Source: Azomonas tarimensis
Lineage (GTDB): Bacteria; Pseudomonadota; Gammaproteobacteria; Pseudomonadales; Pseudomonadaceae
Length of the DNA: 64,000 nucleotides
NCBI RefSeq assembly: GCF_042648805.1
Contig: NZ_JBHRXZ010000002.1
Span: 62,001-126,000, forward strand
Direction of reading: 5' to 3'
Positions 29,316-38,536 of this stretch are shown here, piece after piece; the first letter of the stretch is position 1; every line of letters starts with the position of its first letter. The translations under genes were made by a program, and so were the position numbers. The notes under the pieces are model-generated. The model worked only from the letters and a program-made list of their open reading frames with translations, searched no databases and was not told the DNA's origin.

Positions 29316-32018
29316 ATGAGCCACGTCGATCCTGAACTCTTCGATCCGGGTCAATTCCAGGCAGAGCTGTCCCTGAAGACCAGCCCCATCCCGGCATTCA
29401 AGAAAGCCATCCGGCGAGCCCGGGAAGTTCTCGATCAGCGCTTTGCCGAGGATCGCGACATCCGTCAGCTGATTCTCGCCCGAGCCTGGTTCGTCGATCA
29501 GATCCTTATCCATGCCTGGTCGCGCTTCGATTGGAACAAGCCGGGCGACATCGCCCTGATCGCCGTGGGTGGGTACGGGCGCGGCGAACTGCATCCCTAT
29601 TCCGACATCGACCTGCTCATCCTGCTCAGCGAGGACAGCCGGGAGATCTATCGCAGCCCGATCGAAAGCTTCCTCACACTGCTGTGGGACATCGGCCTGG
29701 AGGTCGGTCAGAGCGTGCGCTCGGTCGCCGAATGCGCCGAAGAGGCCCGTGCCGACCTCACCGTCATCACCAACCTCATGGAAAGCCGTACCATCGCCGG
29801 ACCGGAGCGCCTGCGCGCGGCCATGGTGGAGGTGACCAGCCCGGCCCACATGTGGCCCAGTCGCGACTTCTTCCTGGCCAAGCATCGTGAGCAGAAGCAG
29901 CGGCACGCGAAGTACAACGATACCGAGTACAACCTCGAGCCCAACGTCAAGGGCTCGCCCGGTGGCCTGCGCGACATCCAGACCATTCTCTGGTTCGCCC
30001 GCCGGCAATTCGGCACCTCGGAGTTGAGCGCCATGGTCGGCCACGGGTTTTTGTCCGAGAGCGAGTGCAACATGCTCAGCGCCTGCCAGGATTTTCTCTG
30101 GAAGGTTCGCTATGCACTGCACATGCTCGCCGGCCGCTCCGAGGACCGACTGCTGTTCGATCACCAGCGGCGGATAGCCGGGCTGCTCGGCTTCACCAAC
30201 AGCGATGCCAAGCTCGCCGTGGAGCGCTTCATGCAGCGCTACTACCGTGTGGTGATGGTGGTCGCCGAGCTGAACGACCTGCTGCGCCAGCACTTCGAGG
30301 AAGTGATTCTTTCTTCCAACCACGACGCGCCGGCCGAACGCATCAACAGTCGATTCCAGGTGCGCGACGGCTACCTCGAAGTGACCCATGACAAGGTCTT
30401 CGCCCGCACGCCCTTCGCCATCCTGGAGATCTTCGTGCTGCTGGCCCAGCAGCCCGGCATCAAGGGTGTACGCGCAAGCACCATTCGCCTGCTGCGCGAC
30501 CACAGGCACCTGATCGATGACGACTTCCGCATGGATATCCGCAACACCAGCCTGTTCATCGAGCTGTTCAAGTCCAAGGAAGGCATCCACCGTAATCTGC
30601 GTCGAATGAACCGCTACGCCATACTTGGCCGCTACCTGCCGGAGTTCGGCCATATCGTCGGGCAGATGCAGCACGACCTGTTCCACATCTTCACGGTCGA
30701 TGCGCACACGCTGAATCTGATCAAGCACCTGCGCAAGCTGCGCTGGCCCGAGCTGGCCGAGCGCTACCCGCTGGCCAGCAAGCTGATGGACAAGCTGCCC
30801 AAGCCGGAGCTCATCTACATCGCCGGGCTCTATCACGACATCGGCAAGGGACGTGGCGGCGATCACTCCGAGCTCGGAGCGATCGACGCAGAGCGTTTCT
30901 GCGAACGGCACAAGCTGCCGAAATGGGACAGCCAACTGGTGACCTGGCTGGTCCGCAACCACCTGGCCATGTCCACTACCGCCCAGCGCAAGGACCTCTC
31001 CGACCCGCAGGTGATCAACGATTTCGCGCAGCTGGTCGGCGACGAAACCCACCTCGACTATCTGTACGTGCTGACCGTGGCAGACATCAACGCCACCAAT
31101 CCGACGCTGTGGAATTCCTGGCGGGCCAGTCTGCTGCGTCAGCTCTACACCGAGACCAAACGCGCCCTCAAACGCGGCCTGGAAAACCCGCTCGACCGCG
31201 AAGAGCAGATCCGCCAGACCCAGCTTGCCGCCATCGACCAGTTGGTGCGCAGCGGGACCGATCCGGACGACGCCGAACAGCTCTGGTCGCAGCTGGGCGA
31301 TGACTATTTCCTGCGCCACAACGCCGGAGACGTCGCCTGGCATACCGAAGCCATCATCGACCACCCGCACGACGGCGGCCCGTTGGTACTGATGAAGGAG
31401 ACGACCCAGCGCGAATACGAGGGCGGCACGCAGATCTTCATCTATGCCACGGACCAGCACGACTTCTTCGCGGTGACCGTCGCGGTGATGGCCCAGTTGA
31501 ATCTGAGCATCATGGATGCGCGGATCATCACCTCCAGCAGCCAGTTCACCCTGGACACCTACGTGGTCCTCGAAGCCGATGGCAGCCCCATCGGCAACAA
31601 TCCCGAGCGCATCGAAGAGATCCGCCGGGGCCTGATCGAGGTGCTGCGCAATCCTGAGGACTACCACGCGGTGATCCAGCGCCGAGTGCCCAGGCAGCTC
31701 AAGCACTTCGCTTTTCCGCCACAGGTGACCATCCTCAACGACGCCCAGCGACCCCAGACCATCATCGAGATCACCGCACCCGACCGGCCTGGCCTGCTGG
31801 CGCGGGTCGGACAGCTGTTCAAGGATTTCGACCTCTCGGTGCAGAATGCCAAGATCGCCACCCTTGGCGAGCGGGTCGAGGACGTGTTCTTCGTCACCGA
31901 CGCAAACAATCAGCCGCTCTCGGACTGGAAACTCTGCACGCACCTGCAGCAGGCTTTGGTCGACCAGCTGTCCCAGGAAAACGAAGTTCAGCCATCGCCC
32001 AGCACCCTGAACATATGA
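29316..32018 (+). CDS. glnD: bifunctional PII uridylyltransferase/uridylyl-removing enzyme
   Basis: GlnD senses glutamine and adds or removes UMP on PII proteins, controlling nitrogen assimilation. The 900-residue protein has the nucleotidyltransferase motif GGYGRGELHPYSDIDL (about residues 85-100), a central helical domain, the HD phosphohydrolase domain (HTLNLIKHLRKL near 461 and YHDIGKGRGGDHSELG near 504) for UMP removal, and two C-terminal ACT domains (about 700-775 and 815-890, the second with ITAPDRPGLLARVGQ) that bind glutamine. A GGAGGA ribosome-binding site stands before the ATG. Confidence 0.98.
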   Translation: MSHVDPELFDPGQFQAELSLKTSPIPAFKKAIRRAREVLDQRFAEDRDIRQLILARAWFVDQILIHAWSRFDWNKPGDIALIAVGGYGRGELHPYSDIDLLILLSEDSREIYRSPIESFLTLLWDIGLEVGQSVRSVAECAEEARADLTVITNLMESRTIAGPERLRAAMVEVTSPAHMWPSRDFFLAKHREQKQRHAKYNDTEYNLEPNVKGSPGGLRDIQTILWFARRQFGTSELSAMVGHGFLSESECNMLSACQDFLWKVRYALHMLAGRSEDRLLFDHQRRIAGLLGFTNSDAKLAVERFMQRYYRVVMVVAELNDLLRQHFEEVILSSNHDAPAERINSRFQVRDGYLEVTHDKVFARTPFAILEIFVLLAQQPGIKGVRASTIRLLRDHRHLIDDDFRMDIRNTSLFIELFKSKEGIHRNLRRMNRYAILGRYLPEFGHIVGQMQHDLFHIFTVDAHTLNLIKHLRKLRWPELAERYPLASKLMDKLPKPELIYIAGLYHDIGKGRGGDHSELGAIDAERFCERHKLPKWDSQLVTWLVRNHLAMSTTAQRKDLSDPQVINDFAQLVGDETHLDYLYVLTVADINATNPTLWNSWRASLLRQLYTETKRALKRGLENPLDREEQIRQTQLAAIDQLVRSGTDPDDAEQLWSQLGDDYFLRHNAGDVAWHTEAIIDHPHDGGPLVLMKETTQREYEGGTQIFIYATDQHDFFAVTVAVMAQLNLSIMDARIITSSSQFTLDTYVVLEADGSPIGNNPERIEEIRRGLIEVLRNPEDYHAVIQRRVPRQLKHFAFPPQVTILNDAQRPQTIIEITAPDRPGLLARVGQLFKDFDLSVQNAKIATLGERVEDVFFVTDANNQPLSDWKLCTHLQQALVDQLSQENEVQPSPSTLNI

Positions 32019-32055
32019 CCTATCACCCAGCCCCTGCGCCGCGCCGGATCGCCCG

Positions 32056-33252
32056 ATGAACCACGACCTGAACCACCTGCACCCCTATCCATTCGAGAAG
32101 CTCCGCGCGCTGCTGGGCGGCGTCCAGCCGCCCCCCGACAAGCGTGCCATCGCCTTGTCGATCGGCGAGCCCAAGCATCGCTCGCCCGCCTTCGTCGCCC
32201 AGGCACTGGTGGACAACCTGGACCAGCTGGCGGTCTACCCCACCACCCTGGGTCTGCCAGCGTTACGCGAAAGCATCGCCGCCTGGTGCGAACGCCGTTT
32301 CGGCCTGGCCACCGGCGCCCTCGACCCGGCCCACCAGGTCCTGCCGGTGAACGGCACGCGCGAGGCGCTGTTCGCCTTTACCCAGGCAGTCGTCAACCGC
32401 GAGCCAGACGCCCTGGTGGTCAGCCCCAACCCCTTCTACCAGATCTATGAAGGCGCGGCGCTGCTGGCTGGCGCGACACCCCATTACCTGCCATGCCTCG
32501 AAGCCAACGGTTTCAATCCCGACTTCGATAGCGTGCCGGCCGAGATCTGGCAGCGCTGCCAGATTCTCTTTCTCTGCTCCCCAGGCAACCCAACTGGCGC
32601 GCTGGTGCCACTGGAAACCCTGAAAAAATTCATTGCCCTGGCCGACAGATACGATTTCGTGATCGCCGCCGACGAGTGCTACAGCGAGCTGTACTTTGAC
32701 GAGGAAAATCCACCTGCGGGACTGCTGACCGCGTGCGCCGAACTCGGCCGCCAGGATTTCAGCCGCTGCGTGGTGTTCCACAGCCTGTCCAAGCGCTCCA
32801 ATCTCCCAGGGCTACGCTCGGGCTTTGTGGCAGGAGATGCCAAGGTGCTCGAGGGATTTTTGCTCTACCGCACCTATCACGGCTGCGCCATGCCGGTGCA
32901 GACCCAGCTTGCCAGCATCGCCGCCTGGAACGACGAGGCGCATGTGCGCACCAACCGTGACCTATATCGAGAGAAATTCGATGCGGCGCTGGACATCCTG
33001 GCGCCGGTACTGGACGTACAGCGGCCCGATGGCGGTTTCTATCTCTGGGCGAAGACCCCCATCGACGACTGCGCCTTCGCCCGCCGACTGTTCGCCTGCC
33101 AGCACGTGACCGTGGTTCCAGGCTCCTACCTCTCGCGTGAGGTGGACGGTGTAAACCCCGGGGCGAACCGGGTTCGCATGGCGCTGGTCGCGCCGCTGGC
33201 AGAATGTATCGAGGCCACCGAGCGGATTCGTGAGTTCTGCGCCATCCTGTAA
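32056..33252 (+). CDS. dapC: succinyldiaminopimelate transaminase
   Basis: DapC is the PLP-dependent aminotransferase (fold type I) that makes N-succinyl-LL-diaminopimelate in lysine and peptidoglycan precursor synthesis. The 398-residue protein has LPVNGTREALF, the substrate-pocket region SPNPFYQIYEGAAL, AADECYSELYF and the PLP-binding Lys in HSLSKRSNLPGLRSGF. Similar enzymes also work on acetylornithine, but the surrounding dapD and dapE genes favour the DAP role. It lies 37 bp after glnD. Confidence 0.93.
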   Translation: MNHDLNHLHPYPFEKLRALLGGVQPPPDKRAIALSIGEPKHRSPAFVAQALVDNLDQLAVYPTTLGLPALRESIAAWCERRFGLATGALDPAHQVLPVNGTREALFAFTQAVVNREPDALVVSPNPFYQIYEGAALLAGATPHYLPCLEANGFNPDFDSVPAEIWQRCQILFLCSPGNPTGALVPLETLKKFIALADRYDFVIAADECYSELYFDEENPPAGLLTACAELGRQDFSRCVVFHSLSKRSNLPGLRSGFVAGDAKVLEGFLLYRTYHGCAMPVQTQLASIAAWNDEAHVRTNRDLYREKFDAALDILAPVLDVQRPDGGFYLWAKTPIDDCAFARRLFACQHVTVVPGSYLSREVDGVNPGANRVRMALVAPLAECIEATERIREFCAIL

Positions 33253-33277
33253 CCGATTGGTCAGCCAAATGAAAGCC

Positions 33278-33306
33278 GGGGCGTGGCATAATCCTGCCCC
33301 TTTTTT
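33278..33306 (+). terminator. short hairpin with T run after dapC
   Basis: GGGGC (33278-33282) pairs with GCCCC (33296-33300) across a 13-nt loop, followed at once by six T residues. The stem is only 5 bp, so it is a weak terminator candidate. The loop also holds CATAAT (33287-33292), which could be a -10 box for the next gene, so the element may serve either purpose. Confidence 0.35.
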
Positions 33307-33324
33307 CGACTGCAGGATGCTGTC

Positions 33325-33687
33325 ATGACCGCCCAGCCGCTTCGCCTCTACGGCATCAAGGCTTGCGACACCATGAAGAAAGCCCGCCTCTGGCTCGAAG
33401 AGCACGGCCTGGCCTTCGACTTCCACGACTACAAGAGCGCCGGCATAGACCGCGCGCATCTTCAGGCCTGGTGCGACGAGCACGGCTGGGAAAAGGTGCT
33501 CAACCGTGCCGGCACCACCTTTCGCAAGCTGGACGACGAGCGCAAACGCGAACTCGATCAGGACAAGGCCATCGAGCTGATGCTCGCCCAGCCTTCGATG
33601 ATCAAACGCCCGGTACTGGATCTGGGCGATCGCACCCTGATCGGTTTCAAGCCCGATCTTTACGCCAACGAATTGAAAACCGCCTGA
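33325..33687 (+). CDS. ArsC/Spx-family reductase-like protein
   Basis: A 120-residue protein of the ArsC/Spx/YffB group with a thioredoxin-like fold. The N-terminal strand-loop reads LRLYGIKACDTMKKARLWLE with a single Cys at residue 14, and the family segment VLNRAGTTFRKLDDERKREL follows, then IKRPVLDLGDRTLIGF with the cis-Pro region. It is not a classic arsenate reductase context; the gene sits between dapC and dapD, the same place as in other Pseudomonas. A glutathione-dependent thiol reductase is the usual guess for YffB; the substrate is unknown. Confidence 0.85.
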   Translation: MTAQPLRLYGIKACDTMKKARLWLEEHGLAFDFHDYKSAGIDRAHLQAWCDEHGWEKVLNRAGTTFRKLDDERKRELDQDKAIELMLAQPSMIKRPVLDLGDRTLIGFKPDLYANELKTA

Positions 33688-33732
33688 GCGCTCTACCGCG
33701 CGATCAGGCAGATGAGACAACAAGGAAACGAC

Positions 33733-34767
33733 ATGCCCACCACTCTCTTCAGCCTGGCCTTCGGGGTCGGGACCCAGAACCGCCAGAACGACTGGCTTGA
33801 AGTGTTCTATGCCCAGCCACTGATCCGCCCCGCTGGCGAGCTCTGCGATGCAGTCGCCAAGTGCATCGGCTACAGCGGCGGCAACCAGGCGATTGCCATC
33901 ACCACCAATCAGGCGGCTGAACTGGCCGAGCGACTGAAGTCGCTCGATCCGGTACAGAGCGCATTGCTGACCCGCCTGGCCGAAAGCCACCGGCCACTGG
34001 TCGCCACTCTCCTGGCCGAAGACGCCCAGCTGAGCTCGACGCCCGAGGCCTACCTCAAGCTGCACCTGCTGTCGCACCGCCTGGTCAAGCCGCACGGCTT
34101 GAACCTGGCCGGCATCTTCCCGCTGCTGCCAAACGTCGCCTGGACCAACCAGGGCGCCATCGACCTGACCGAGCTGCCGGCTCGCCAGCTCGAGGCACGC
34201 CTGAAAGGCACCCCGCTCGAAGTCACTTCGGTGGACAAGTTCCCGAAGATGACCGACTACGTGGTCCCCGCCGGAGTTCGCATTGCCGACTGCGCGCGGA
34301 TTCGCCTGGGCGCCTACGTCGGCGAAGGCACCACGGTCATGCATGAAGGTTTCATCAACTTCAATGGCGGTACTGAAGGTCCCGGCATGATCGAGGGTCG
34401 GGTCTCGGCCGGCGTGTTCGTCGGCAAGGGTTCGGATCTGGGCGGCGGCTGCTCGACCATGGGCACCCTTTCCGGCGGCGGCAACATCATCATCTCGGTC
34501 GGTGAAGGCTGCCTGATCGGCGCCAATGCCGGTATCGGCATCCCGCTGGGCGACCGCAACACTGTCGAAGCCGGGCTCTATCTGACCGCAGGCACCAAGG
34601 TCAACCTGCTCGACGAAGGAAACCAGCTGGTGCAAGTGGTGAAGGCGCGTGACCTCGCTGGTCAGGCCGACCTGCTGTTCCGCCGCAACTCCCAGACCGG
34701 CGCTGTCGAATGCAAGACGCACAAGACCGCCATCGAGCTGAACGAGGCGCTGCACGCGCATAACTGA
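33733..34767 (+). CDS. dapD: tetrahydrodipicolinate N-succinyltransferase
   Basis: DapD succinylates tetrahydrodipicolinate, the step before DapC. From ATG 33733 the protein has 344 residues; it is the longer Pseudomonas/actinobacterial type, not the 274-residue enterobacterial type. It shows FGVGTQNRQNDW, KMTDYVVPAGVRIAD, then a left-handed beta-helix with GEGTTVMHEGFINFNGGTEG and GKGSDLGGGCSTMGTLSGGG, and ends with IELNEALHAHN. An upstream start at 33712 adds seven residues without support. Confidence 0.97.
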   Translation: MPTTLFSLAFGVGTQNRQNDWLEVFYAQPLIRPAGELCDAVAKCIGYSGGNQAIAITTNQAAELAERLKSLDPVQSALLTRLAESHRPLVATLLAEDAQLSSTPEAYLKLHLLSHRLVKPHGLNLAGIFPLLPNVAWTNQGAIDLTELPARQLEARLKGTPLEVTSVDKFPKMTDYVVPAGVRIADCARIRLGAYVGEGTTVMHEGFINFNGGTEGPGMIEGRVSAGVFVGKGSDLGGGCSTMGTLSGGGNIIISVGEGCLIGANAGIGIPLGDRNTVEAGLYLTAGTKVNLLDEGNQLVQVVKARDLAGQADLLFRRNSQTGAVECKTHKTAIELNEALHAHN

Positions 34768-34841
34768 GGAATAGCCGCAAGCGGCAAGCTGCCAGAGGAC
34801 CTCCCTTTCCCTCGCGACTTGAAACTTGTAGCTTGAAGCTT
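34768..34841. repeat. degenerate AGCTTGAA/GCAAGCT-type repeat between dapD and csdA
   Basis: The 74-bp spacer is built from imperfect copies of GCAAGC, GGCAAGCTG, ACTTGAAAC, TTGTAGCTTGAAGCTT and similar words. These resemble the cleaner GCTGCAA array at 53542-53571. Such AAGCTTG-like repeats are common between Pseudomonas genes. No promoter is evident; the csdA ATG at 34842 follows directly. Confidence 0.45.
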
Positions 34842-36044
34842 ATGTTGCTCTCCCCCTGGCGCACCGACTTCCCTGCCCTTGCGGTCCTCGAGGCCCAAGG
34901 GCAGACCTACCTGGACAGCGCCGCCACGGCACAGAAGCCGCAGGCGCTGATCGATGCGCTGTGCGGCTACTACGTCAGTGGTGCCGCCAACGTCCATCGC
35001 GCCCAGCACCTGACGGCGGAGCGCGCCACACGGGCCTTCGAAGGGACCCGCGAGCGCCTTGCAACCTGGCTTGGCGCCGCAGCCCCTGACGAAATCATCC
35101 TTACCCGCGGCGCAACCGAAGCGCTGAACCTGCTTGCCTACGGGCTCGAACACCTGATCGAGCGTGACGACGAACTGGTGGTCAGCGCCCTGGAGCACCA
35201 TGCCAACCTGCTGCCCTGGCAGCAGCTCGCGCTGCGCCGTGGCGCCAGGCTGGTGGTGCTGCCGCTGGACACCTCGGGCTGCATCGACCTGTCAGCAGCC
35301 GCCCGGCTCATCGGCCCACGCACCCGGGTACTGGCGGTAAGCCAGTTGTCCAACGTGCTGGGCACCTGGCAGCCCCTCGACAGGCTGCTTCCGCTGGCCA
35401 GCGCCCAAGGCGCGCTGACAGTTGTCGACGGTGCCCAGGGTGTGGTGCACGGCCGTTCCGATCTCGCCGCCCTCGCCTGTGATTTCTACGTGCTCTCCAG
35501 CCACAAGCTTTACGGGCCGGAAGGGGTGGGCGTGCTTTATGGCCGCCGGAGCGCGCTGGCCAGGCTACGCCACTGGCAGTTCGGAGGAGAGATGGTCCGT
35601 GAGGCGGATTTCCAGACCGCCGTGTTTCATCCCGCCCCCCTGGGGTTCGAGGCCGGTACGCCCCCCATCGCCGGTGTGATCGCGCTGGGCGCTACCCTCG
35701 ACTATCTGCAGACCATGGACAGATCCGCCATGCTGTCCCATGAGCAGGCGCTGCACCGCCGGCTCCTGCAGGAGCTGAGCGCACGCGAAGGGGTCCGCTT
35801 GCTGGGCACTCCGCAAGCGGCACTGGCCAGCTTTACGGTGGAGGGCGTGCACCACGCCGACCTCGCGCACCTTCTGGTGGAGCAAGGCATCGCCGTGCGC
35901 AGCGGCACGCATTGCGCCATGCCGCTGTTCAGGCAGTTGGGTACCGCCGGAGCGATCCGCCTGTCGCTTGGACTGTACAACGACGGCAATGACCTTGACC
36001 GCGCGTTCGACGCGCTGGACCGCGCCCTGGAGATCCTCCTGTGA
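34842..36044 (+). CDS. csdA: cysteine desulfurase (CsdA/SufS type)
   Basis: A PLP enzyme that takes sulfur from cysteine as a persulfide. The 400-residue group II protein has LDSAATAQKP near residue 21, SALEHHANLLPWQQL, the PLP Lys in SSHKLYGPEGVGVLYG (about residue 222), and the active-site Cys in RSGTHCAMPLFRQLG (about residue 356). A TTG start three codons upstream was set aside. The overlapping SufE-type partner and the adjacent tcdA suggest the CsdA-CsdE-TcdA branch, which feeds cyclic t6A formation on tRNA, rather than the SUF iron-sulfur system, whose other genes are absent here. Confidence 0.88.
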   Translation: MLLSPWRTDFPALAVLEAQGQTYLDSAATAQKPQALIDALCGYYVSGAANVHRAQHLTAERATRAFEGTRERLATWLGAAAPDEIILTRGATEALNLLAYGLEHLIERDDELVVSALEHHANLLPWQQLALRRGARLVVLPLDTSGCIDLSAAARLIGPRTRVLAVSQLSNVLGTWQPLDRLLPLASAQGALTVVDGAQGVVHGRSDLAALACDFYVLSSHKLYGPEGVGVLYGRRSALARLRHWQFGGEMVREADFQTAVFHPAPLGFEAGTPPIAGVIALGATLDYLQTMDRSAMLSHEQALHRRLLQELSAREGVRLLGTPQAALASFTVEGVHHADLAHLLVEQGIAVRSGTHCAMPLFRQLGTAGAIRLSLGLYNDGNDLDRAFDALDRALEILL

Positions 36045-36457
36045 ACGCGCTCCCCGCCGCCGCGCAGCGAACCCGGGAGGCCTTTGCCCAGGCCGGGGGA
36101 TGGGAGCAGCGTGCGCGTCTGCTGATGCGCTGGGGCGAGAAGCTGGAGCCGCTGGCGGACGCCGAGCGCAGCGATACCAATCGCGTGCATGGCTGTGAAA
36201 GCCTGGTGTGGCTGGTGGGTGAACTGCACGACGGCATCTGGACGTTTCGTGCCGCTAGCGAGGCGCGCCTTCTGCGGGGATTGCTGGCGGTGCTGCTGGA
36301 GCGGGTCAACGGGCTTGCCAGTGCTGAGCTGGCACGGGTCGATATGGCAGACTGGTTCGAGTCATTGGGCTTGTCTCGCCAGCTGTCCCCGTCTCGCAGC
36401 AACGGCCTCAACGCGGTCCTGAAACGCATGCGCGAGCTGGCCGCCTCGCCGGACTAG
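36041..36457 (+). CDS. csdE: SufE-family sulfur acceptor (CsdE-like)
   Basis: A 138-residue SufE-fold protein that accepts persulfide sulfur from the cysteine desulfurase and raises its activity. The acceptor Cys is at residue 52 in NRVHGCESLVW, and the C-terminal region has WFESLGLSRQLSPSRSNGL, a SufE hallmark. It starts with GTG and overlaps csdA by 4 bp, so the two are made together. It is convergent with tcdA, whose stop is 4 bp away. Confidence 0.9.
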   Translation: MNALPAAAQRTREAFAQAGGWEQRARLLMRWGEKLEPLADAERSDTNRVHGCESLVWLVGELHDGIWTFRAASEARLLRGLLAVLLERVNGLASAELARVDMADWFESLGLSRQLSPSRSNGLNAVLKRMRELAASPD

Positions 36458-36461
36458 CCTG

Positions 36462-37289
36462 TCATGCCTCGGCATCCTGATGGTTCGGCCGCTGTCGCTC
36501 CGATGGCCTCCGGGTTCCTGCCACCAGCCTGTCGACCGCCCGTGCCGCAGCGACCAGGCCAAAGCTGGCGGTGATCATGGTGGCCGCACCGAACCCGCTG
36601 GCGCAATCGAGCTTGACGCCCTCCCCCACGAAGCCACGATCCTGGCACACGCTGCCGTCCGGTCTCGGATAGCGCAGCTGTTCGGTGGAATAGACGCAGG
36701 GCACGCTGTAATAGCGGCCTGGGGTACGCGAAAAGTTGTAGTCGCGCCGCAACAGCGAGCGCACCTTGGCCGCCAGCGGATCGTTGAAGGTCTTGTTCAG
36801 GTCGGCCACGCTGATCCGCGTCGGGTCGATCTGCCCTCCGGCCGCTCCGGTGGTGATGATGCCGATCTTGCGCCGCTTGCACCAGCTGATCAGCGCCGCC
36901 TTGGCCGCCACGCTGTCGATGCAGTCGACGACGAAGTCCAGGTCTTCATGGATATGGTCGGCCATGCTTTCGCGGGTGACGAAATCAGCGACCGCATGCA
37001 CCCGGCAGCCTGGATTGATCAGCCGCACGCGCTCGGCGATGACCTCCACCTTGGCCCGGCCAATGGTGCCGTCCAGGGCATGCAACTGGCGATTGACGTT
37101 GCTGACGCACACGTCGTCCAGATCGAACAGCGACAACTCGCCGACCCCGCTGCGGGCAAGGGCCTCGGCCGCCCAGGAGCCCACCCCGCCGAGACCAACC
37201 ACCGCCACATGTGCCGCCGCCAGGCGCTCTGCACCCTCTCGACCGTATAGCCGTGCTATGCCGCCGAAGCGCTGCTCGTCGTATGCCAT
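36462..37289 (-). CDS. tcdA: tRNA threonylcarbamoyladenosine dehydratase
   Basis: TcdA (CsdL), an E1-like enzyme, uses ATP to cyclise t6A to ct6A at position 37 of ANN-decoding tRNAs. From ATG 37289 the protein has 275 residues with the N-terminal YDEQRFGGIARLYGREG, the nucleotide-binding VVGLGGVGSWAAEAL, FDLDDVCVSNVNRQ and DCIDSVAAKAALISW. The frame is open to 37448, but the extension lies in the divergent promoter. Its convergent neighbours csdA and csdE encode the sulfur-transfer partners of this enzyme in E. coli. TsaB, needed for t6A itself, is at 48359. Confidence 0.95.
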   Translation of the reverse strand: MAYDEQRFGGIARLYGREGAERLAAAHVAVVGLGGVGSWAAEALARSGVGELSLFDLDDVCVSNVNRQLHALDGTIGRAKVEVIAERVRLINPGCRVHAVADFVTRESMADHIHEDLDFVVDCIDSVAAKAALISWCKRRKIGIITTGAAGGQIDPTRISVADLNKTFNDPLAAKVRSLLRRDYNFSRTPGRYYSVPCVYSTEQLRYPRPDGSVCQDRGFVGEGVKLDCASGFGAATMITASFGLVAAARAVDRLVAGTRRPSERQRPNHQDAEA

Positions 37290-37393
37290 TTCGCTCCCCT
37301 TCACCGAGGCGCCATTATAAGCTCGTGGAGCGCCGACCGGCACCGCGGCCGGCCTGCTAGAATGCGCCTTTTTTCGCCCGTCGCGGAGTCTGT

Positions 37394-38536
37394 ATGCCCA
37401 CCCTTTCCCCCACCCTCGAACTCGCCTGCCAGCTGATCGAACGCCCATCGGTCACGCCGCTGGACGAGGGTTGTCAGGCGTTGATGATCGAGCGCCTGAC
37501 GGCCTGCGGCTTCGCCGTTGAGCGCATGCGCATCGAAGAGGTGGAGAATTTCTGGGCGATCCGGGGCGTTCAGGGCCCGGTACTCTGCTTTGCCGGGCAT
37601 ACCGATGTAGTGCCCACCGGACCGCAGGATGCCTGGACACAGCCGCCTTTCGCCGCCCGCATCGATGAACAGGGCATGCTTCTCGGTCGCGGCGCAGCAG
37701 ACATGAAGGGCAGTCTTGCCGCGATGGTGGTTGCCGTGGAGCGCTTCGTCGCCCGCCACCCCGATCACCGTGGGCAAATCGCCTTTCTCATCACCAGCGA
37801 CGAGGAAGGTCCTGCCGAGCATGGCACCAAAGCGGTGGTCGAACGACTGCGTGACCGCAGCCAGCGCCTCGACTGGTGCATCGTCGGCGAGCCGTCGAGC
37901 ACCGCCCGGGTCGGCGATGTGGTGAAGAACGGCCGGCGCGGGTCGCTGGGCGGCGTCCTGACAGTACGCGGCAAGCAAGGCCATGTGGCCTATCCGCATT
38001 TAGCGCGCAACCCCATTCACCTTGCCGCTCCAGCCCTGGCGGAACTGGCCGCCGAGCACTGGGATAACGGCAACGCCTTCTTTCCACCGACGAGCTTCCA
38101 GATCTCCAACCTCAACGCCGGCACGGGTGCGACCAACGTCACCCCCGGCGCCCTCACAGCGGTTTTCAACTTTCGTTTCTCTACCGAATCCACGGTCGAG
38201 CAGCTCAAACAGCGCACCCAGGCGATTCTCGATAAACATGCCCTCGACTGTTCCATCGACTGGGCGCTCTCCGGCCTGCCCTTCCTGACCGAACCTGGCG
38301 AGCTGCTCGACGCGGTGGCCGCCAGTATTCACAAGGCTACCGGCCGCGAAACGACCCCCTCCACCAGCGGCGGCACCTCAGATGGGCGCTTCATCGCCAC
38401 CCTTGGCACTCAGGTGGTCGAACTGGGACCGGTAAACGCGACCATTCATCAGGTCGACGAGCGCATCCTGGCTAGCGATCTGGACCTGCTTGCCGACATC
38501 TACGAGAACACCCTGGAGCGGCTCCTGGCATGCTGA
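37394..38536 (+). CDS. dapE: succinyl-diaminopimelate desuccinylase
   Basis: DapE removes succinate from N-succinyl-LL-DAP, the step after DapC. The 380-residue di-zinc M20 peptidase-family enzyme has CFAGHTDVVPTGPQDAW (first metal His and Asp), the GRGAADMKGSLAAMV segment with bridging Asp, TSDEEGPAEHGTK with the catalytic Glu and a metal Glu, and SGGTSDGRF toward the C-terminus with VNATIHQVDER. A TAGAAT -10-like box lies at 37358-37363, in the divergent region with tcdA. It overlaps rlmA by 7 bp. Confidence 0.97.
   Translation: MPTLSPTLELACQLIERPSVTPLDEGCQALMIERLTACGFAVERMRIEEVENFWAIRGVQGPVLCFAGHTDVVPTGPQDAWTQPPFAARIDEQGMLLGRGAADMKGSLAAMVVAVERFVARHPDHRGQIAFLITSDEEGPAEHGTKAVVERLRDRSQRLDWCIVGEPSSTARVGDVVKNGRRGSLGGVLTVRGKQGHVAYPHLARNPIHLAAPALAELAAEHWDNGNAFFPPTSFQISNLNAGTGATNVTPGALTAVFNFRFSTESTVEQLKQRTQAILDKHALDCSIDWALSGLPFLTEPGELLDAVAASIHKATGRETTPSTSGGTSDGRFIATLGTQVVELGPVNATIHQVDERILASDLDLLADIYENTLERLLAC

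Noticed and set aside
29247..31943. 898-codon open frame on the minus strand across glnD
   Set aside because: It is the mirror of glnD. In high-GC DNA the antisense frame in register with codon position lacks stops. The predicted protein has no recognisable family, whereas GlnD has all its domains.
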